Source: Seriola aureovittata
Taxonomy: Eukaryota; Chordata; Actinopteri; Carangiformes; Carangidae
Reading direction: 5' to 3'
DNA: 64,000 nt
Assembly (NCBI RefSeq): GCF_021018895.1
Contig: NC_079371.1
Location: 8,945,501 to 9,009,500, forward strand
This document shows positions 22,755 through 36,232 of this stretch, one piece after another. A program made the position numbers and the translations under genes. Positions within the stretch are counted from its first letter, which is position 1. Each line of letters opens with the position of its first letter. Under the pieces are notes generated by a model. That model saw only the letters and a program-made list of their open reading frames with translations. It had not been told where the DNA came from and searched no databases.

Positions 22755-25390
22755 TCAGGCATAGAATGTCAAAAACGTCATACAATAGTAAGGCATAAAA
22801 ACGTCATAGTATAAGTAAGGCATGAAATGTCAAAAAAATGTCATAATATAGTAAGGCATAAAATGTCATAAAAACATCATAGTATAGTAATGCATAAAAT
22901 GCCTTAAAACGTCATAATACATTAAGGTATAAAATGTAATTTGAAACTCATAGTATAGTAAGGCATAAAATGTCATAAAAACATAATATGATAGTGAGGC
23001 ATTGTCATGGTTTGCTATGGCAGACACCTTTTGTTAGTTTTGTTTGGACTTTTTGCACTTTTATTTTGTAATTGGTTTCCTTGTGTCAGTGTTTTGCTTC
23101 CTGTCTTGGTCCTGTGTCTGTGTGGTGATTGTCTGCCCCGCCCTAATGTGTTTCACCTGTGTTCAATCACCCTTGCCTCCCTTGTCTATATAGTCCTTGT
23201 GCTCCCCTTTGTCAGTGTCGGTTCGTCTGTTTAGTTCAGGGTTTGTTCACGTCGTCTGTTCATGTCTGTTATTTTAGTTAATAAACCTGTCTGCACCGTT
23301 CCCCAAGTTTTGGCTGCATTTGGGTCCTACTTACCTCAAAACCATGACAGGCATAAAATGTTCTAAAAACATGATAGTATAGTTAGGCACAAAATGTTAC
23401 AAAAACATCATAGTATAGTAGGCAAAAAGCGGCATTGTACAATAATAATGCATGAAAAGTCACAAAAACGTCATAATATAGTAAGGCATAAAATGTCGTT
23501 AGGAACTCACAGTATAGTAAGGCATAAAAACGTCATAGTATAATAAGGCACAAAATGTCATAAAAACATCAAACGATAGTAAGGCATAAAACTTCATTAA
23601 AACGGCATTGTATAGTAAGGCATAAAATGTCATTAGGAACTCATTTTATAGGAAGGCATAAAAACATCATAGTATAGTAAAACGTATAATGCCATAAAAA
23701 CATGATATAATATTAGTGCATAAAACGTCATAGTATAATTAGGCGTAAAACGTCCTAAAAACGTCATTTTATAGAAAGGTATGAAATGTCATTAAAAAAG
23801 TCATACAAAAGCATAAAATGTCATTATGAACTCATGGTATAGTAAGGCATAAAAACGTCATGGTATAGTGAGGCATAAAATGTCATAATATAATAACACA
23901 TGAAATGTCATTTGAAACTCATAGAATACTAAGGCATAACAACGTCATAGTATAAATAGGCATCAAACGTCATTAGGAACTCATGGTATAGTAAGGCATA
24001 AAAACTTCAATGTATAGTGAGGCACAAAATATCATAAAAACATCATAGTATAGTAAGGCATAAATTGTCATAATAATTACATAGTATAAAAAGGCATAAA
24101 ACATCATAAAAACATCATACTATGAGGCATAAAATGTCATAATATAGTAAGGCATAAAAATGTCATAGCATAGTTAGGCATAAAATGTCAAAAACGTCAT
24201 AATACATTAAGGTATAAAATGCAATTTGAAACTCATAGTATAGTAAGGTATAACAACATCATAGTATAATAAGTCATAAAATGTCATAAAAACGTCATAA
24301 TACATTAAGGTATAAAATGTCATTATAAACTCACAGTATAGTAAGGCATAAAAACTTAATTGTATAATAAGGCACAAAACTTTATAAAAACGTCATAGAA
24401 TAGTAAGGCATAAAATGCCATGAAAATGTCATTGTATAGTGAGGCATAAAATGTCATTAGAGACTCATTTTATGGTAAGGCATAGAAACGTCATAGTATT
24501 GTAAAGCATAAAATGCCAGAAAAACATGATATAATTTTAGGGCATAAAACGTCATAGTATAATTAGGCGTAAAATGTCCTAAAAGCGTCATTTTATAGAA
24601 AGGTATGAAATGTCATTAAAAAAGTCATACAAAGGCATAAAATGTCATTAGGATCTCATGATATAGTGAGGCATAAAAACGTCTTGGTATAGTGAGGAAT
24701 AAAATGTCATAATATAGTAAGGCATAAAGCATCATAAAAACGTAATATAGTAATGTCATAAGAACATAATATAGTAGTGAGGGATAAAACGTTCTAAAAA
24801 TGTCATAATAAACGGCATTGTATAGTAAGGCATGAAATGTCATTAGGAACTCATAGTATAGTAAGGCATATAAACTTCAATGTATAGTAAGGCACAAAAC
24901 GTCATAAAAACGTCATAGTATAGTAAGGCATAAAATGTCATAATATAGTAAGGCATAAAGCATAATAAAAATTTAATAGCATAATAAGGCATAACATGTT
25001 ATAAAAACGTCATAATACATTAAGGTATAAAATGTCTTTTGAAACTCATAGTATAGTAAGGCATAACAACATCATAGTATAATAAGGCACAAAACATCAT
25101 AAAAACGTCATAGTATAGTAAAGCATAAAATGTCATGAAAATGTCATTATACATTAAGGTATAAAATGTCATTTGAAACTCACAGTATAGTAAGGTATAA
25201 AAACATCAAAGTATAATAGGCACAAAACTTCATAAAAACGTCATAGTATAGTAAGGCATAAAATGTCATAAAAATAGTAAAAAACATCATAGTATAGTAT
25301 GGCATAAAAACATCATATTATAGTATGGCAAAAAACATCTTAGTATCGTAAGGCACAAAAATTTCAAAAAACGTCATAGTATAGTGAGGC
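22755..25390 (+). repeat. Satellite array, left diverged part
   Basis: Tandem copies of a monomer of about 36 bp with conserved core 'GTCATAGTATAGTAAGGCAT' and the variable part 'AAAATGTCATAAAAAC'. Copies differ from each other by many substitutions and small indels, so this edge is old relative to the centre. It is interrupted by a solo LTR at 23,003-23,349. Minus-strand open frames here are products of the repeat. Confidence 0.95.
23003..23349 (+). mobile_element. Solo LTR inserted in the satellite, with 5-bp target duplication
   Basis: A 347-bp element starts 'TGTCATGGTTTG' and ends 'AAACCATGACA', giving TG...CA ends within a longer inverted match. Inside are a TATA-like 'CTATATAGTCC' near 23,190 and 'TTAATAAACCTG' near 23,280. 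GGCAT flanks it on both sides (22,998-23,002 and 23,350-23,354) and is part of the satellite monomer, so it is the target duplication. The gypsy-like type is inferred from the layout; no coding sequence remains. Confidence 0.88.
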
Positions 25391-25902
25391 TTAAAATTGA
25401 CAAAAAACGTCATAGTATAGTAAGGCATGAAAATGGCAAAAAATGTCATTGTATAGTATGGCAAAAAATGTCATAATATAGTTAGGCATAAAAATGTCAA
25501 AAAACGTCATAGTATAGAAATGGAAAAAAATGGCAACCAATGTCATTGTATAGTAAGGCATGAAAATGGCAAAAAATGTCGTAATATAGTAAGGCATAAA
25601 AATGGCAAAAAACATCACAGTATAGTACGGCAACAAACATCTTAGTATCGTAAGGCACAAAAATGTCAAAAAACGTCATAGTATAGTGAGGCTTAAAATT
25701 GACAAAAAACGTCAAAGTATAGTAAGGCTTAAAAATGAGAAAAAACGTCATAGTATTGTAAGGCATGAAAATGGCAAAAAATGACATAGTATCGTAAGGC
25801 ATGAAAATGGCAAAAAATGTCATAGTATAGTAAGGCATAAAAATGGCAAAAGGTGTCATTGTATAGAAAGGGAAAAAAATGGCAAAGAACATCATAGTAT
25901 AT

Positions 25903-26113
25903 ATATATTTTTTTAAGTATATTTTTTGGGCTTTTTATGCCTTTATTGGACAGTATAGTGGAGAGAGACAGGAAACAGGGAGGCAGAGAGGGGGAATGAC
26001 ATGCAGCGAAAGGCCGTCCGATACGGGATTTGAACCAGTGCCGACTGCAGCAAGGACTGTAGCCTCTGCACATGGGGCGCCTGCTTAGACCACTACGCTG
26101 CACGACGCCCCAA
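25903..26113 (-). mobile_element. tRNA-derived SINE, copy 1, with intact target duplication
   Basis: On the minus strand the head 'GGGGCGTCGTGCAGCGTAG' leads into an A-box-like 'TAGTGGTCTAAGCAGG' and a B-box-like 'GGTTCAAATCC', the pol III promoter of a tRNA-derived SINE. A T/C-rich body follows and then 'CAATAAAGGCATAAAAAGCC'. The 12-bp 'ATCATAGTATAT' flanks it at 25,891-25,902 and 26,114-26,125. That sequence is a satellite word, so the element inserted into the array. Confidence 0.9.
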
Positions 26114-28722
26114 ATCATAGTATATCAAGGCATAAATATGGCAAAAAACATCACGGTATAGTATTGCAAAAAATGTCATAGTATAGTAAGGCATAAAAAT
26201 GGCAAAAAGCGTCATTGTATAGAAAGGGATAAAAATGGTAAAAAAACGTTATAGTATAGTAAGGCATAAAAATAGCAAAAAACGTCATAGTATAGTATGG
26301 CAAAGAACATCATTGTATAGTAAGGCATAAATATGTCATAGTATAGTAAGGCATAAAAATGGCAAAAGGCGTCATTGTATAGAAAGGGATAAAAATGGCA
26401 AAGAACATCATAGTATATTAAGGCATAAAAATGGTAAAAAAAAAACTAAAAAAAAAACGTCATAGTATAGTAAGGCATAAAAATGTCAAAAAACGTCATA
26501 GTATAGTAAGGCTTAAAAATAACAAAAAACGTCATAATTTAGTAAGGCATAAAAACGGCAAAAAATATCATAGTATAGTAAGGCATGAAAATGGCAAAAA
26601 AACATCACAGTATAGTATTGCAAAAAATGTCATAGTATAGTAAGGCATAAAAATGGCAAAAAACGTCATAGTATAGTATGGCAAAGAACATCATTGTATA
26701 GTAAGGCATAAAAATGTCATAGTATAGTAAGGCTTAAAAATAACAAAAAACGTCATAATTTAGTAAGGCATAAAAACGGCAAAAAATATCATAGTATAGT
26801 AAGGCATGAAAATGGCAAAAAACATCACAGTATAGTATTGCAAATATGTCATAGTATATTAAGACATAAAAATGGCAAAAAGTGTCATTGTATAGAAAGG
26901 GATAAAAATGGTAAAAAAAACGTTATAGTATAGTAAGGCATAGAAATAGCAAAAAACGTCATAGTATAGTATTGCAAAAAATGTCATAGTATATTAAGGC
27001 ATAAAAATTGAAAAAACGTCATTGTATAGAAAGGGATGAAAATGGCAAAAAATGTCATAGTATAGTTAGGCATAAAAATGTCAAAAAACGTCATAGTATA
27101 GAAATGGAAAAAAATGGCAACCAATGTCATTGTATAGTATGGCAAATTAGGTCATAGTATAGTAAGGCATGAAAATGGCAAAAAATGTCGTAATATAGTA
27201 AGGCATAAAAATGGCAAAAAACATCACAGTATAGTATTACAAATATGTCATAGTATAGTAAGGCATAAAAATGGCAAAAAACATCACAGTATAGTATTGC
27301 AAAAAATGTCATAGTATAGTAAGGCATAAAAATGGCAAAAAACGTCATAGTATAGTAAGGCATAAAAATGGTTAATAAAAACGTCATAGTATAGTAAGGC
27401 ATAAAAATGGTAAAAAACATCACAGTATAGTATTGCAAATATGTCATAGTATATTAAGACATGAAAATGGCAAAAAATTTCGTACTATAGAAAGGCATAA
27501 AAATGGCAAAAAACATCACAGTTTAGTATTGCAAAAAATGGCATAGTATAGTAAGGCATAAAAATGGTAAAAAAAAACGTCATAGTATAGTAAGGCATAA
27601 AAATGGCAAAAAACGTCATAGTATAGTACGGCAACAAACATCTTAGTATCGTAAGGCACAAAAATGTCAAAAAACGTCATAGTATAGTGAGGCTTAAAAT
27701 TGACAAAAAACGTCATAGTATAGTAAGGCATGAAAATGGCAAAAAAAAATGTCATAGTATACTGAGGGATAGAAATGGCAAACAACGTCATAATATAGTA
27801 AGGCATAAAAATGGCAAAAAACATCACAGTATAGTATTGCAAAAAATGTCATAGTATAGTAAGGCATAAAAATGGCAAAAAACGTCATAGTATAGTATGG
27901 CAAAAAATGGGAAAAAATGTTATTGTATAGTATGGCAAAAAACGTCATAGTATAGTAAGGCATAAAAATGGCAAAAAACGTCAAAGTATAGTAAGGCTTA
28001 AAAATGAGAAAAAACGTCATAGTATAGTAAGGCATGAAAATGGCAAAAAATGTCATAGTATAGTAAGGCATGAAAATGGCAAAAAATGTCATAGTATAGT
28101 AAGGCATAAAAATGTCAAAAAACGTCATAGTATAGAAATGGAAAAAAATGGCAACCAATGTCATTGTATAGTAAGGCATGAAAATGGCAAAAAATGCCGT
28201 AATATAGTAAGGCATAAAAATGGCAAAAAACATCACAGTATAGTACGGCAACAAACATCTTAGTATCGTAAGGCACAAAAATGTCAAAAAACGTCATAGT
28301 ATAGTGAGGCTTAAAATTGACAAAAAACGTCATAGTATAGTAAGGCATGAAAATGGCAAAAAAAAATGTCATAGTATACTGAGGGATAGAAATGGCAAAC
28401 AACGTCATAATATAGTAAGGCATAAAAATGGCAAAAAACATCACAGTATAGTATTGCAAAAAATGGCAAAAAATGGAAAAAACGTCATAGTATAGTATGG
28501 CAAAGAACATCATTGTATAGTAAGGCATAAAAATGGAAAAAACGTCAAAGTATAGTAAGGCATAAAAATGGCAAAAAATGGGAAAAAATGTTATTGTATA
28601 GTATGGCAAAAAATGAGAAAAAACGTCAGGCAAAAAATGACATAGTATCGTAAGGCATGAAAATGGCAAAAGGTGTCATTGTATAGAAAGGGAAAAAAAT
28701 GGCAAAGAACATCATAGTATAT

Positions 28723-28933
28723 ATATATTTTTTTAAGTATATTTTTTGGGCTTTTTATGCCTTTATTGGACAGTATAGTGGAGAGAGACAGGAAACAGGG
28801 AGGCAGAGAGGGGGAATGACATGCAGCGAAAGGCCGTCCGATACGGGATTTGAACCAGTGCCGACTGCAGCAAGGACTGTAGCCTCTGCACATGGGGCGC
28901 CTGCTTAGACCACTACGCTGCACGACGCCCCAA
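28723..28933 (-). mobile_element. tRNA-derived SINE, copy 2 (intact-flank type)
   Basis: Appears identical to copy 1, with the same 12-bp flanks at 28,711-28,722 and 28,934-28,945. It is a duplicate of the same insertion rather than a new one. Confidence 0.9.
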
Positions 28934-30618
28934 ATCATAGTATATCAAGGCATAAATATGGCAAAAAACATCACAGTATAGTATTGCAAAAAATGTCATA
29001 GTATAGTAAGGCATAAAAATGGCAAAAAGCGTCATTGTATAGAAAGGGATAAAAATGGTAAAAAAACGTTATAGTATAGTAAGGCATAAAAATAGCAAAA
29101 AACGTCATAGTATAGTATGGCAAAGAACATCATTGTATAGTAAGGCATAAATATGTCATAGTATAGTAAGGCATAAAAATGGCAAAAGGCGTCATTGTAT
29201 AGAAAGGGATAAAAATGGCAAAGAACATCATAGTATATTAAGGCATAAAAATGGTAAAAAAAAAAACAAAAAAAAAAAACGTCATAATTTAGTAAGGCAT
29301 AAAAACGGCAAAAAATATCATAGTATAGTAAGGCATGAAAATGGCAAAAAACATCACAGTATAGTATTGCAAATATGTCATAGTATATTAAGACATGAAA
29401 ATGGCAAAAAGTGTCATTGTATAGAAAGGGATAAAAATGGTAAAAAAAAAACGTCATAGTATAGTAAGGCATAAAAATGGCAAAAAACGTCATAGTATAG
29501 TACGGCAACAAACATCTTAGTATCGTAAGGCACAAAAATGTCAAAAAACGTCATAGTATAGTGAGGCTTAAAATTGACAAAAAACGTCATAGTATAGTAA
29601 GGCATGAAAATGGCAAAAAAAAATGTCATAGTATACTGAGGGATAGAAATGGCAAACAACGTCATAATATAGTAAGGCATAAAAATGGCAAAAAACATCA
29701 CAGTATAGTATTGCAAAAAATGTCATAGTATAGTAAGGCATAAAAATGGCAAAAAACGTCATAGAATAGTATGGCAAAAAATGGAAAAAATGTTATTGTA
29801 TAGTATGGCAAAAAACGTCATAGTATAGTAAGGCATAAAAATGGAAAAAACGTCAAAGTATAGTAAGGCTTAAAAATGAGAAAAAACGTCATAGTATAGT
29901 AAGGCATGAAAATGGCAAAAAATGTCATAGTATAGTAAGGCATGAAAATGGCAAAAAAAAATGTCATAGTATAGTAAGGCATAAAAATGTCAAAAAACGT
30001 CATAGTATAGAAATGGAAAAAAATGGCAACCAATGTCATTGTATAGTAAGGCATGAAAATGGCAAAAAATGCCGTAATATAGTAAGGCATAAAAATGGCA
30101 AAAAACATCACAGTATAGTACGGCAACAAACATCTTAGTATCGTAAGGCACAAAAATGTCAAAAAACGTCATAGTATAGTGAGGCTTAAAATTGACAAAA
30201 AACGTCATAGTATAGTAAGGCATGAAAATGGCAAAAAAAAATGTCATAGTATACTGAGGGATAGAAATGGCAAACAACGTCATAATATAGTAAGGCATAA
30301 AAATGGCAAAAAAAACATCACAGTATAGTATTGCAAAAAATGGTAAAAAAAAAAACGTCATAGTATAGTATGGCAAAGAACATCATTGTATAGTAAGGCA
30401 TAAAAATGGAAAAAACGTCAAAGTATAGTAAGGCTTAAAAATGAGAAAAAACGTCATAGTATAGTATTGCAAAAAATGGCAAAAAAATGGCAAAAAATGA
30501 CATAGTATCGTAAGGCATGAAAATGGCAAAAAATGTCATAGTATAGTAAGGCATAAAAATGGCAAAAGGTGTCATTGTATAGAAAGGGAAAAAAATGGCA
30601 AAGAACATCATAGTATAT

Positions 30619-30829
30619 ATTTTTTTTTTTAAGTATATTTTTTGGGCTTTTTATGCCTTTATTGGACAGTATAGTGGAGAGAGACAGGAAACAGGGAGGC
30701 AGAGAGGGGGAATGACATGCAGCGAAAGGCCGTCCGATACGGGATTTGAACCAGTGCCGACTGCAGCAAGGACTGTAGCCTCTGCACATGGGGCACCTGC
30801 TTAGACCACTACGCTGCACGACGCCCCAA
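30619..30829 (-). mobile_element. tRNA-derived SINE, copy 3 (intact-flank type)
   Basis: Same insertion and flanks as copy 1. It differs by a longer T-run next to the left flank and by 'GGGGCACCTGC' in place of 'GGGGCGCCTGC'; copy 4 shares both changes. Confidence 0.9.
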
Positions 30830-31611
30830 ATCATAGTATATCAAGGCATAAATATGGCAAAAAACATCACAGTATAGTATTGCAAAAAATGTCATAGTAT
30901 AGTAAGGCATAAAAATGGCAAAAAGCGTCATTGTATAGAAAGGGATAAAAATGGTAAAAAAACGTTATAGTATAGTAAGGCATAAAAATAGCAAAAAACG
31001 TCATAGTATAGTATGGCAAAGAACATCATTGTATAGTAAGGCATAAATATGTCATAGTATAGTAAGGCATAAAAATGGCAAAAGGCGTCATTGTATAGAA
31101 AGGGATAAAAATGGCAAAGAACATCATAGTATATTAAGGCATAAAAATGGTAAAAAAAAAAACTAAAAAAAAACGTCATAGTATAGTAAGGCATAAAAAT
31201 GTCAAAAAACGTCATAGTATAGTAAGGCTTAAAAATAACAAAAAACGTCATAATTTAGTAAGGCATAAAAACGGCAAAAAATATCATAGTATAGTAAGGC
31301 ATGAAAATGGCAAAAAAACATCACAGTATAGTATTGCAAAAAATGGTAAAAAAAAAAACGTCATAGTATAGTATGGCAAAGAACATCATTGTATAGTAAG
31401 GCATAAAAATGGAAAAAACGTCAAAGTATAGTAAGGCTTAAAAATGAGAAAAAACGTCATAGTATTGTAAGGCATGAAAATGGCAAAAAATGACATAGTA
31501 TCGTAAGGCATGAAAATGGCAAAAAATGTCATAGTATAGTAAGGCATAAAAATGGCAAAAGGTGTCATTGTATAGAAAGGGAAAAAAATGGCAAAGAACA
31601 TCATAGTATAT

Positions 31612-31822
31612 ATTTTTTTTTTTAAGTATATTTTTTGGGCTTTTTATGCCTTTATTGGACAGTATAGTGGAGAGAGACAGGAAACAGGGAGGCAGAGAGG
31701 GGGAATGACATGCAGCGAAAGGCCGTCCGATACGGGATTTGAACCAGTGCCGACTGCAGCAAGGACTGTAGCCTCTGCACATGGGGCACCTGCTTAGACC
31801 ACTACGCTGCACGACGCCCCAA
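31612..31822 (-). mobile_element. tRNA-derived SINE, copy 4 (intact-flank type)
   Basis: Shares the derived 'GGGGCACCTGC' and T-run with copy 3, which lies 993 bp upstream, showing that these two come from one recent local duplication. Confidence 0.9.
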
Positions 31823-34604
31823 ATCATAGTATATCAAGGCATAAATATGGCAAAAAACATCACAGTATAGTATTGCAAAAAATGTCATAGTATAGTAAGG
31901 CATAAAAATGGCAAAAAGCGTCATTGTATAGAAAGGGATAAAAATGGTAAAAAAAACGTTATAGTATAGTAAGGCATAAAAATAGCAAAAAACGTCATAG
32001 TATAGTATGGCAAAGAACATCATTGTATAGTAAGGCATAAATATGTCATAGTATAGTAAGGCATAAAAATGGCAAAAGGCGTCATTGTATAGAAAGGGAT
32101 AAAAATGGCAAAGAACATCATAGTATATAAGGCATAAAAATGGTAAAAAAAAAAACTAAAAAAAAACGTCATAGTATAGTAAGGCATAAAAATGTCAAAA
32201 AACGTCATAGTATAGTAAGGCTTAAAAATAACAAAAAACGTCATAATTTAGTAAGGCATAAAAACGGCAAAAAATATCATAGTATAGTAAGGCATGAAAA
32301 TGGCAAAAAAACATCACAGTATAGTATTGCAAAAAATGTCATAGTATAGTAAGGCATAAAAATGGCAAAAAACGTCATAGTATAGTATGGCAAAGAACAT
32401 CATTGTATAGTAAGGCATAAAAATGTCATAGTATAGTAAGGCTTAAAAATAACAAAAAACGTCATAATTTAGTAAGGCATAAAATCGCAAAAAATATCAT
32501 AGTATAGTAAGGCATGAAAATGGCAAAAAACATCACAGTATAGTATTGCAAATATGTCATAGTATATTAAGACATAAAAATGGCAAAAAGTGTCATTGTA
32601 TAGAAAGGGATAAAAATGGTAAAAAAACGTTATAGTATAGTAAGGCATAGAAATAGCAGAAAACGTCATAGTATAGTATTGCAAAAAATGTCATAGTATA
32701 TTAAGGCATAAAAATTGAAAAAACGTCATTGTATAGAAAGGGATGAAAATGGCAAAAAATGTCATAGTATAGTTAGGCATAAAAATGTCAAAAAACGTCA
32801 TAGTATAGAAATGGAAAAAAATGGCAACCAATGTCATTGTATAGTATGGCAAATTAGGTCATAGTATAGTAAGGCATGAAAATGGCAAAAAATGTCGTAA
32901 TATAGTAAGGCATAAAAATGGCAAAAAACATCACAGTATAGTATTACAAATATGTCATAGTATAGTAAGGCATAAAAATGGCAAAAAACATCACAGTATA
33001 GTATTGCAAAAAATGTCATAGTATAGTAAGGCATAAAAATGGCAAAAAACGTCATAGTATCGTAAGGCATAAAAATGGTTAATAAAAACGTCATAGTATA
33101 GTAAGGCATAAAAATGGTAAAAAACATCACAGTATAGTATTGCAAATATGTCATAGTATATTAAGACATGAAAATGGCAAAAAATTTCGTACTATAGAAA
33201 GGCATAAAAATGGCAAAAAACATCACAGTTTAGTATTGCAAAAAATGGCATAGTATAGTAAGGCATAAAAATGGTAAAAAAAAACGTCATAGTATAGTAA
33301 GGCATAAAAATGGCAAAAAACGTCATAGTATAGTACGGCAACAAACATCTTAGTATCGTAAGGCACAAAAATGTCAAAAAACGTCATAGTATAGTGAGGC
33401 TTAAAATTGACAAAAAACGTCATAGTATAGTAAGGCATGAAAATGGCAAAAAAAAATGTCATAGTATACTGAGGGATAGAAATGGCAAACAACGTCATAG
33501 TATAGTAAGGCATAAAAATGGTAAAAAACATCACAGTATAGTATTGCAAATATGTCATAGTATATTAAGACATGAAAATGGCAAAAAATGTCGTACTATA
33601 GAAAGGCATAAAAATGGCAAAAAACATCACAGTTTAGTATTGCAAAAAATTGCATAGTATAGTAAGGCATAAAAATGGTAAAAAAAAAAAACGTCATAGT
33701 ATAGTAAGGCATAAAAATGGCAAAAAACGTCATAGTATAGTACGGCAACAAACATCTTAGTATCGTAAGGCACAAAAATGTCAAAAAACGTCATAGTATA
33801 GTGAGGCTTAAAATTGACAAAAAACGTCATAGTATAGTAAGGCATGAAAATGGCAAAAAAAAATGTCATAGTATACTGAGGGATAGAAATGGCAAACAAC
33901 GTCATAATATAGTAAGGCATAAAAATGGCAAAAAACATCACAGTATAGTATTGCAAAAAATGTCGTAGTATAGTAAGGCATAAAAATGGCAAAAAACGTC
34001 ATAGTATAGTATGGCAAAAAATGGGAAAAAATGTTATTGTATAGTATGGCAAAAAACGTCATAGTATAGTAAGGCATAAAAATGGAAAAAACGTCAAAGT
34101 ATAGTAAGGCTTAAAAATGAGAAAAAACGTCATAGTATAGTAAGGCATGAAAATGGCAAAAAATGTCATAGTATAGTAAGGCATGAAAATGGCAAAAAAT
34201 GTCATAGTATAGTAAGGCATAAAAATGGCAAAAACGTCATAGTATAGTATGGCAAAGAACATCATTGTATAGTAAGGCATAAAAATGGCAAAAAACGTCA
34301 TAGTATAGTATGGCAAAGAACATCATAGTATAGTAAGGCATAAAAATGGCAAAAAACGTCATAGTATAGTATGGCAAAGAACATCATTGTATAGTAAGGC
34401 ATAAAAATGGAAAAAACGTCAAAGTATAGTAAGGCTTAAAAATGAAAAAAACGTCATAGGTAAGGCATGAAAATGGCAAAAAATGACATAGTATCGTAAG
34501 GCATGAAAATGGCAAAAAATGTCATAGTATAGTAAGGCATAAAAAGGGCAAAAGGCGTCATTGTATAGAAAGGGAAAAAAATGGCAAAGAACATCATAGT
34601 ATAT

Positions 34605-34810
34605 ATATATTTTTTTAAGTATATTTTTTGGGCTTTTTATGCCTTTATTGGACAGTATAGTGGAGAGAGACAGGAAACAGGGAGGCAGAGAGGGGGAATG
34701 ACATGCAGCGAAAGGCCGTCCGATACGGGATTTGAACCAGTGCCGACTGCAGCAAGGACTGTAGCCTCTGCACATGGGGCGCCTGCTTAGACCACTACGC
34801 TGCACGACGC
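34605..34810 (-). mobile_element. tRNA-derived SINE, copy 5 (head-truncated type)
   Basis: The left flank 'ATCATAGTATAT' is kept at 34,593-34,604. The right end changes after 'GCACGACG' to 'CAGC' and an A-tract, so the SINE head and the right target duplication are lost. Copies 6-8 share this junction. Confidence 0.9.
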
Positions 34811-36026
34811 AGCAAAAAAAAAAAAAACGTCATAGTATAGTAAGGCATAAAAATGGCAAAGAACATCATATTATAGTAAGGCATAAAAATGGTAAAAAAA
34901 AAAAAAAAAAAACTTCATAGTATAGTAAGGCATAAAAATGGCAAAAAACATCATAGTATAGTAAGGCATAAAAATGGTGAAAAAAAAAAAAAAAACGTCA
35001 TAGTATCGTAAGGCATAAAGATGGCAAAAAACGTCATATTATAGTATGGAAAAAACGTCATAGTATAGTAAGGCATAAAAATGGAAAAAAAGGTCAGTAT
35101 AGTGAGGCATAAAGATGGCAAAAAACGTCATATTATAGTATGGAAAAAAACGTCATAGTATAGTAAGGCTTAAAATGGTAAAAAAAAACAAAAAAAAAAA
35201 CGTCATATTATAGTATGGAAAAAAACGTCATAGTATAGTAAGGCATAAAAATGGAAAAAAAAAGGTCAGTATAGTGAGGCATGAAAATAGCAAAAAACGT
35301 CATAGTATAGTATGGCCAAAAATTGTAAAAAAAATGTTATTGTATAGTATGACAAAAAACGTCATAGTATAGTAAGGCATAACAATGGAAAAAACGTCAT
35401 AGTATAGTAAGGCTTAAAAATGACAAAAAATGTCATAGTATAGTAAGGCATGAAAATCGCAAAAAATGTCATAGTTTAGTAAGGCATGAAATTGGCAAAA
35501 AATGTCATAGTATACTGAGGGATAAAAATGGTAAACAACGTCATAGTATAGTAAGGCATAAAAATGGCAAAAAACGTCATAGCATAGTATGGCAAAGAAC
35601 ATCATTGTATAGTAAGGCATAAAAATGGAAAAAACGTCAAAGTATAGTAAGGCTTAAAAATGAGAAAAAACGTCATAGTATAGTAAGGCATGAAAATGGC
35701 AAAAAATGTCATAGTATAGTAAGGCATGAAAATGGCAAAAAATGTCATAGTATAGTAAGGCATAAAAATGGCAAAAAACGTCATAGTATAGTATGGCAAA
35801 GAACATCATTGTATAGTAAGGCATAAAAATGGAAAAAACGTCAAAGTATAGTAAGGCTTAAAAATGAAAAAAACGTCATAGGTAAGGCATGAAAATGGCA
35901 AAAAATGACATAGTATCGTAAGGCATGAAAATGGCAAAAAATGTCATAGTATAGTAAGGCATAAAAAGGGCAAAAGGCGTCATTGTATAGAAAGGGAAAA
36001 AAATGGCAAAGAACATCATAGTATAT

Positions 36027-36232
36027 ATATATTTTTTTAAGTATATTTTTGGGGCTTTTTATGCCTTTATTGGACAGTATAGTGGAGAGAGACAGGAAAC
36101 AGGGAGGCAGAGAGGGGGAATGACATGCAGCGAAAGGCCGTCCGATACGGGATTTGAACCAGTGCCGACTGCAGCAAGGACTGTAGCCTCTGCACATGGG
36201 GCGCCTGCTTAGACCACTACGCTGCACGACGC
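36027..36232 (-). mobile_element. tRNA-derived SINE, copy 6 (head-truncated type)
   Basis: Same truncated right junction as copy 5, about 1,422 bp away. It differs in the T-run before the tail ('ATTTTTGGGGC'). Confidence 0.9.

Noticed and set aside
26030..26113. A functional tRNA gene in the SINE head
   Set aside because: Box A and box B words are present, but the rest does not fold as a clear cloverleaf and continues into a SINE body; it is a pol III promoter remnant.
25879..26118. Open frames across the SINE, repeated at each copy on both strands
   Set aside because: They lie on the tRNA-derived SINE and its satellite flanks and recur at every SINE copy; no gene signature.
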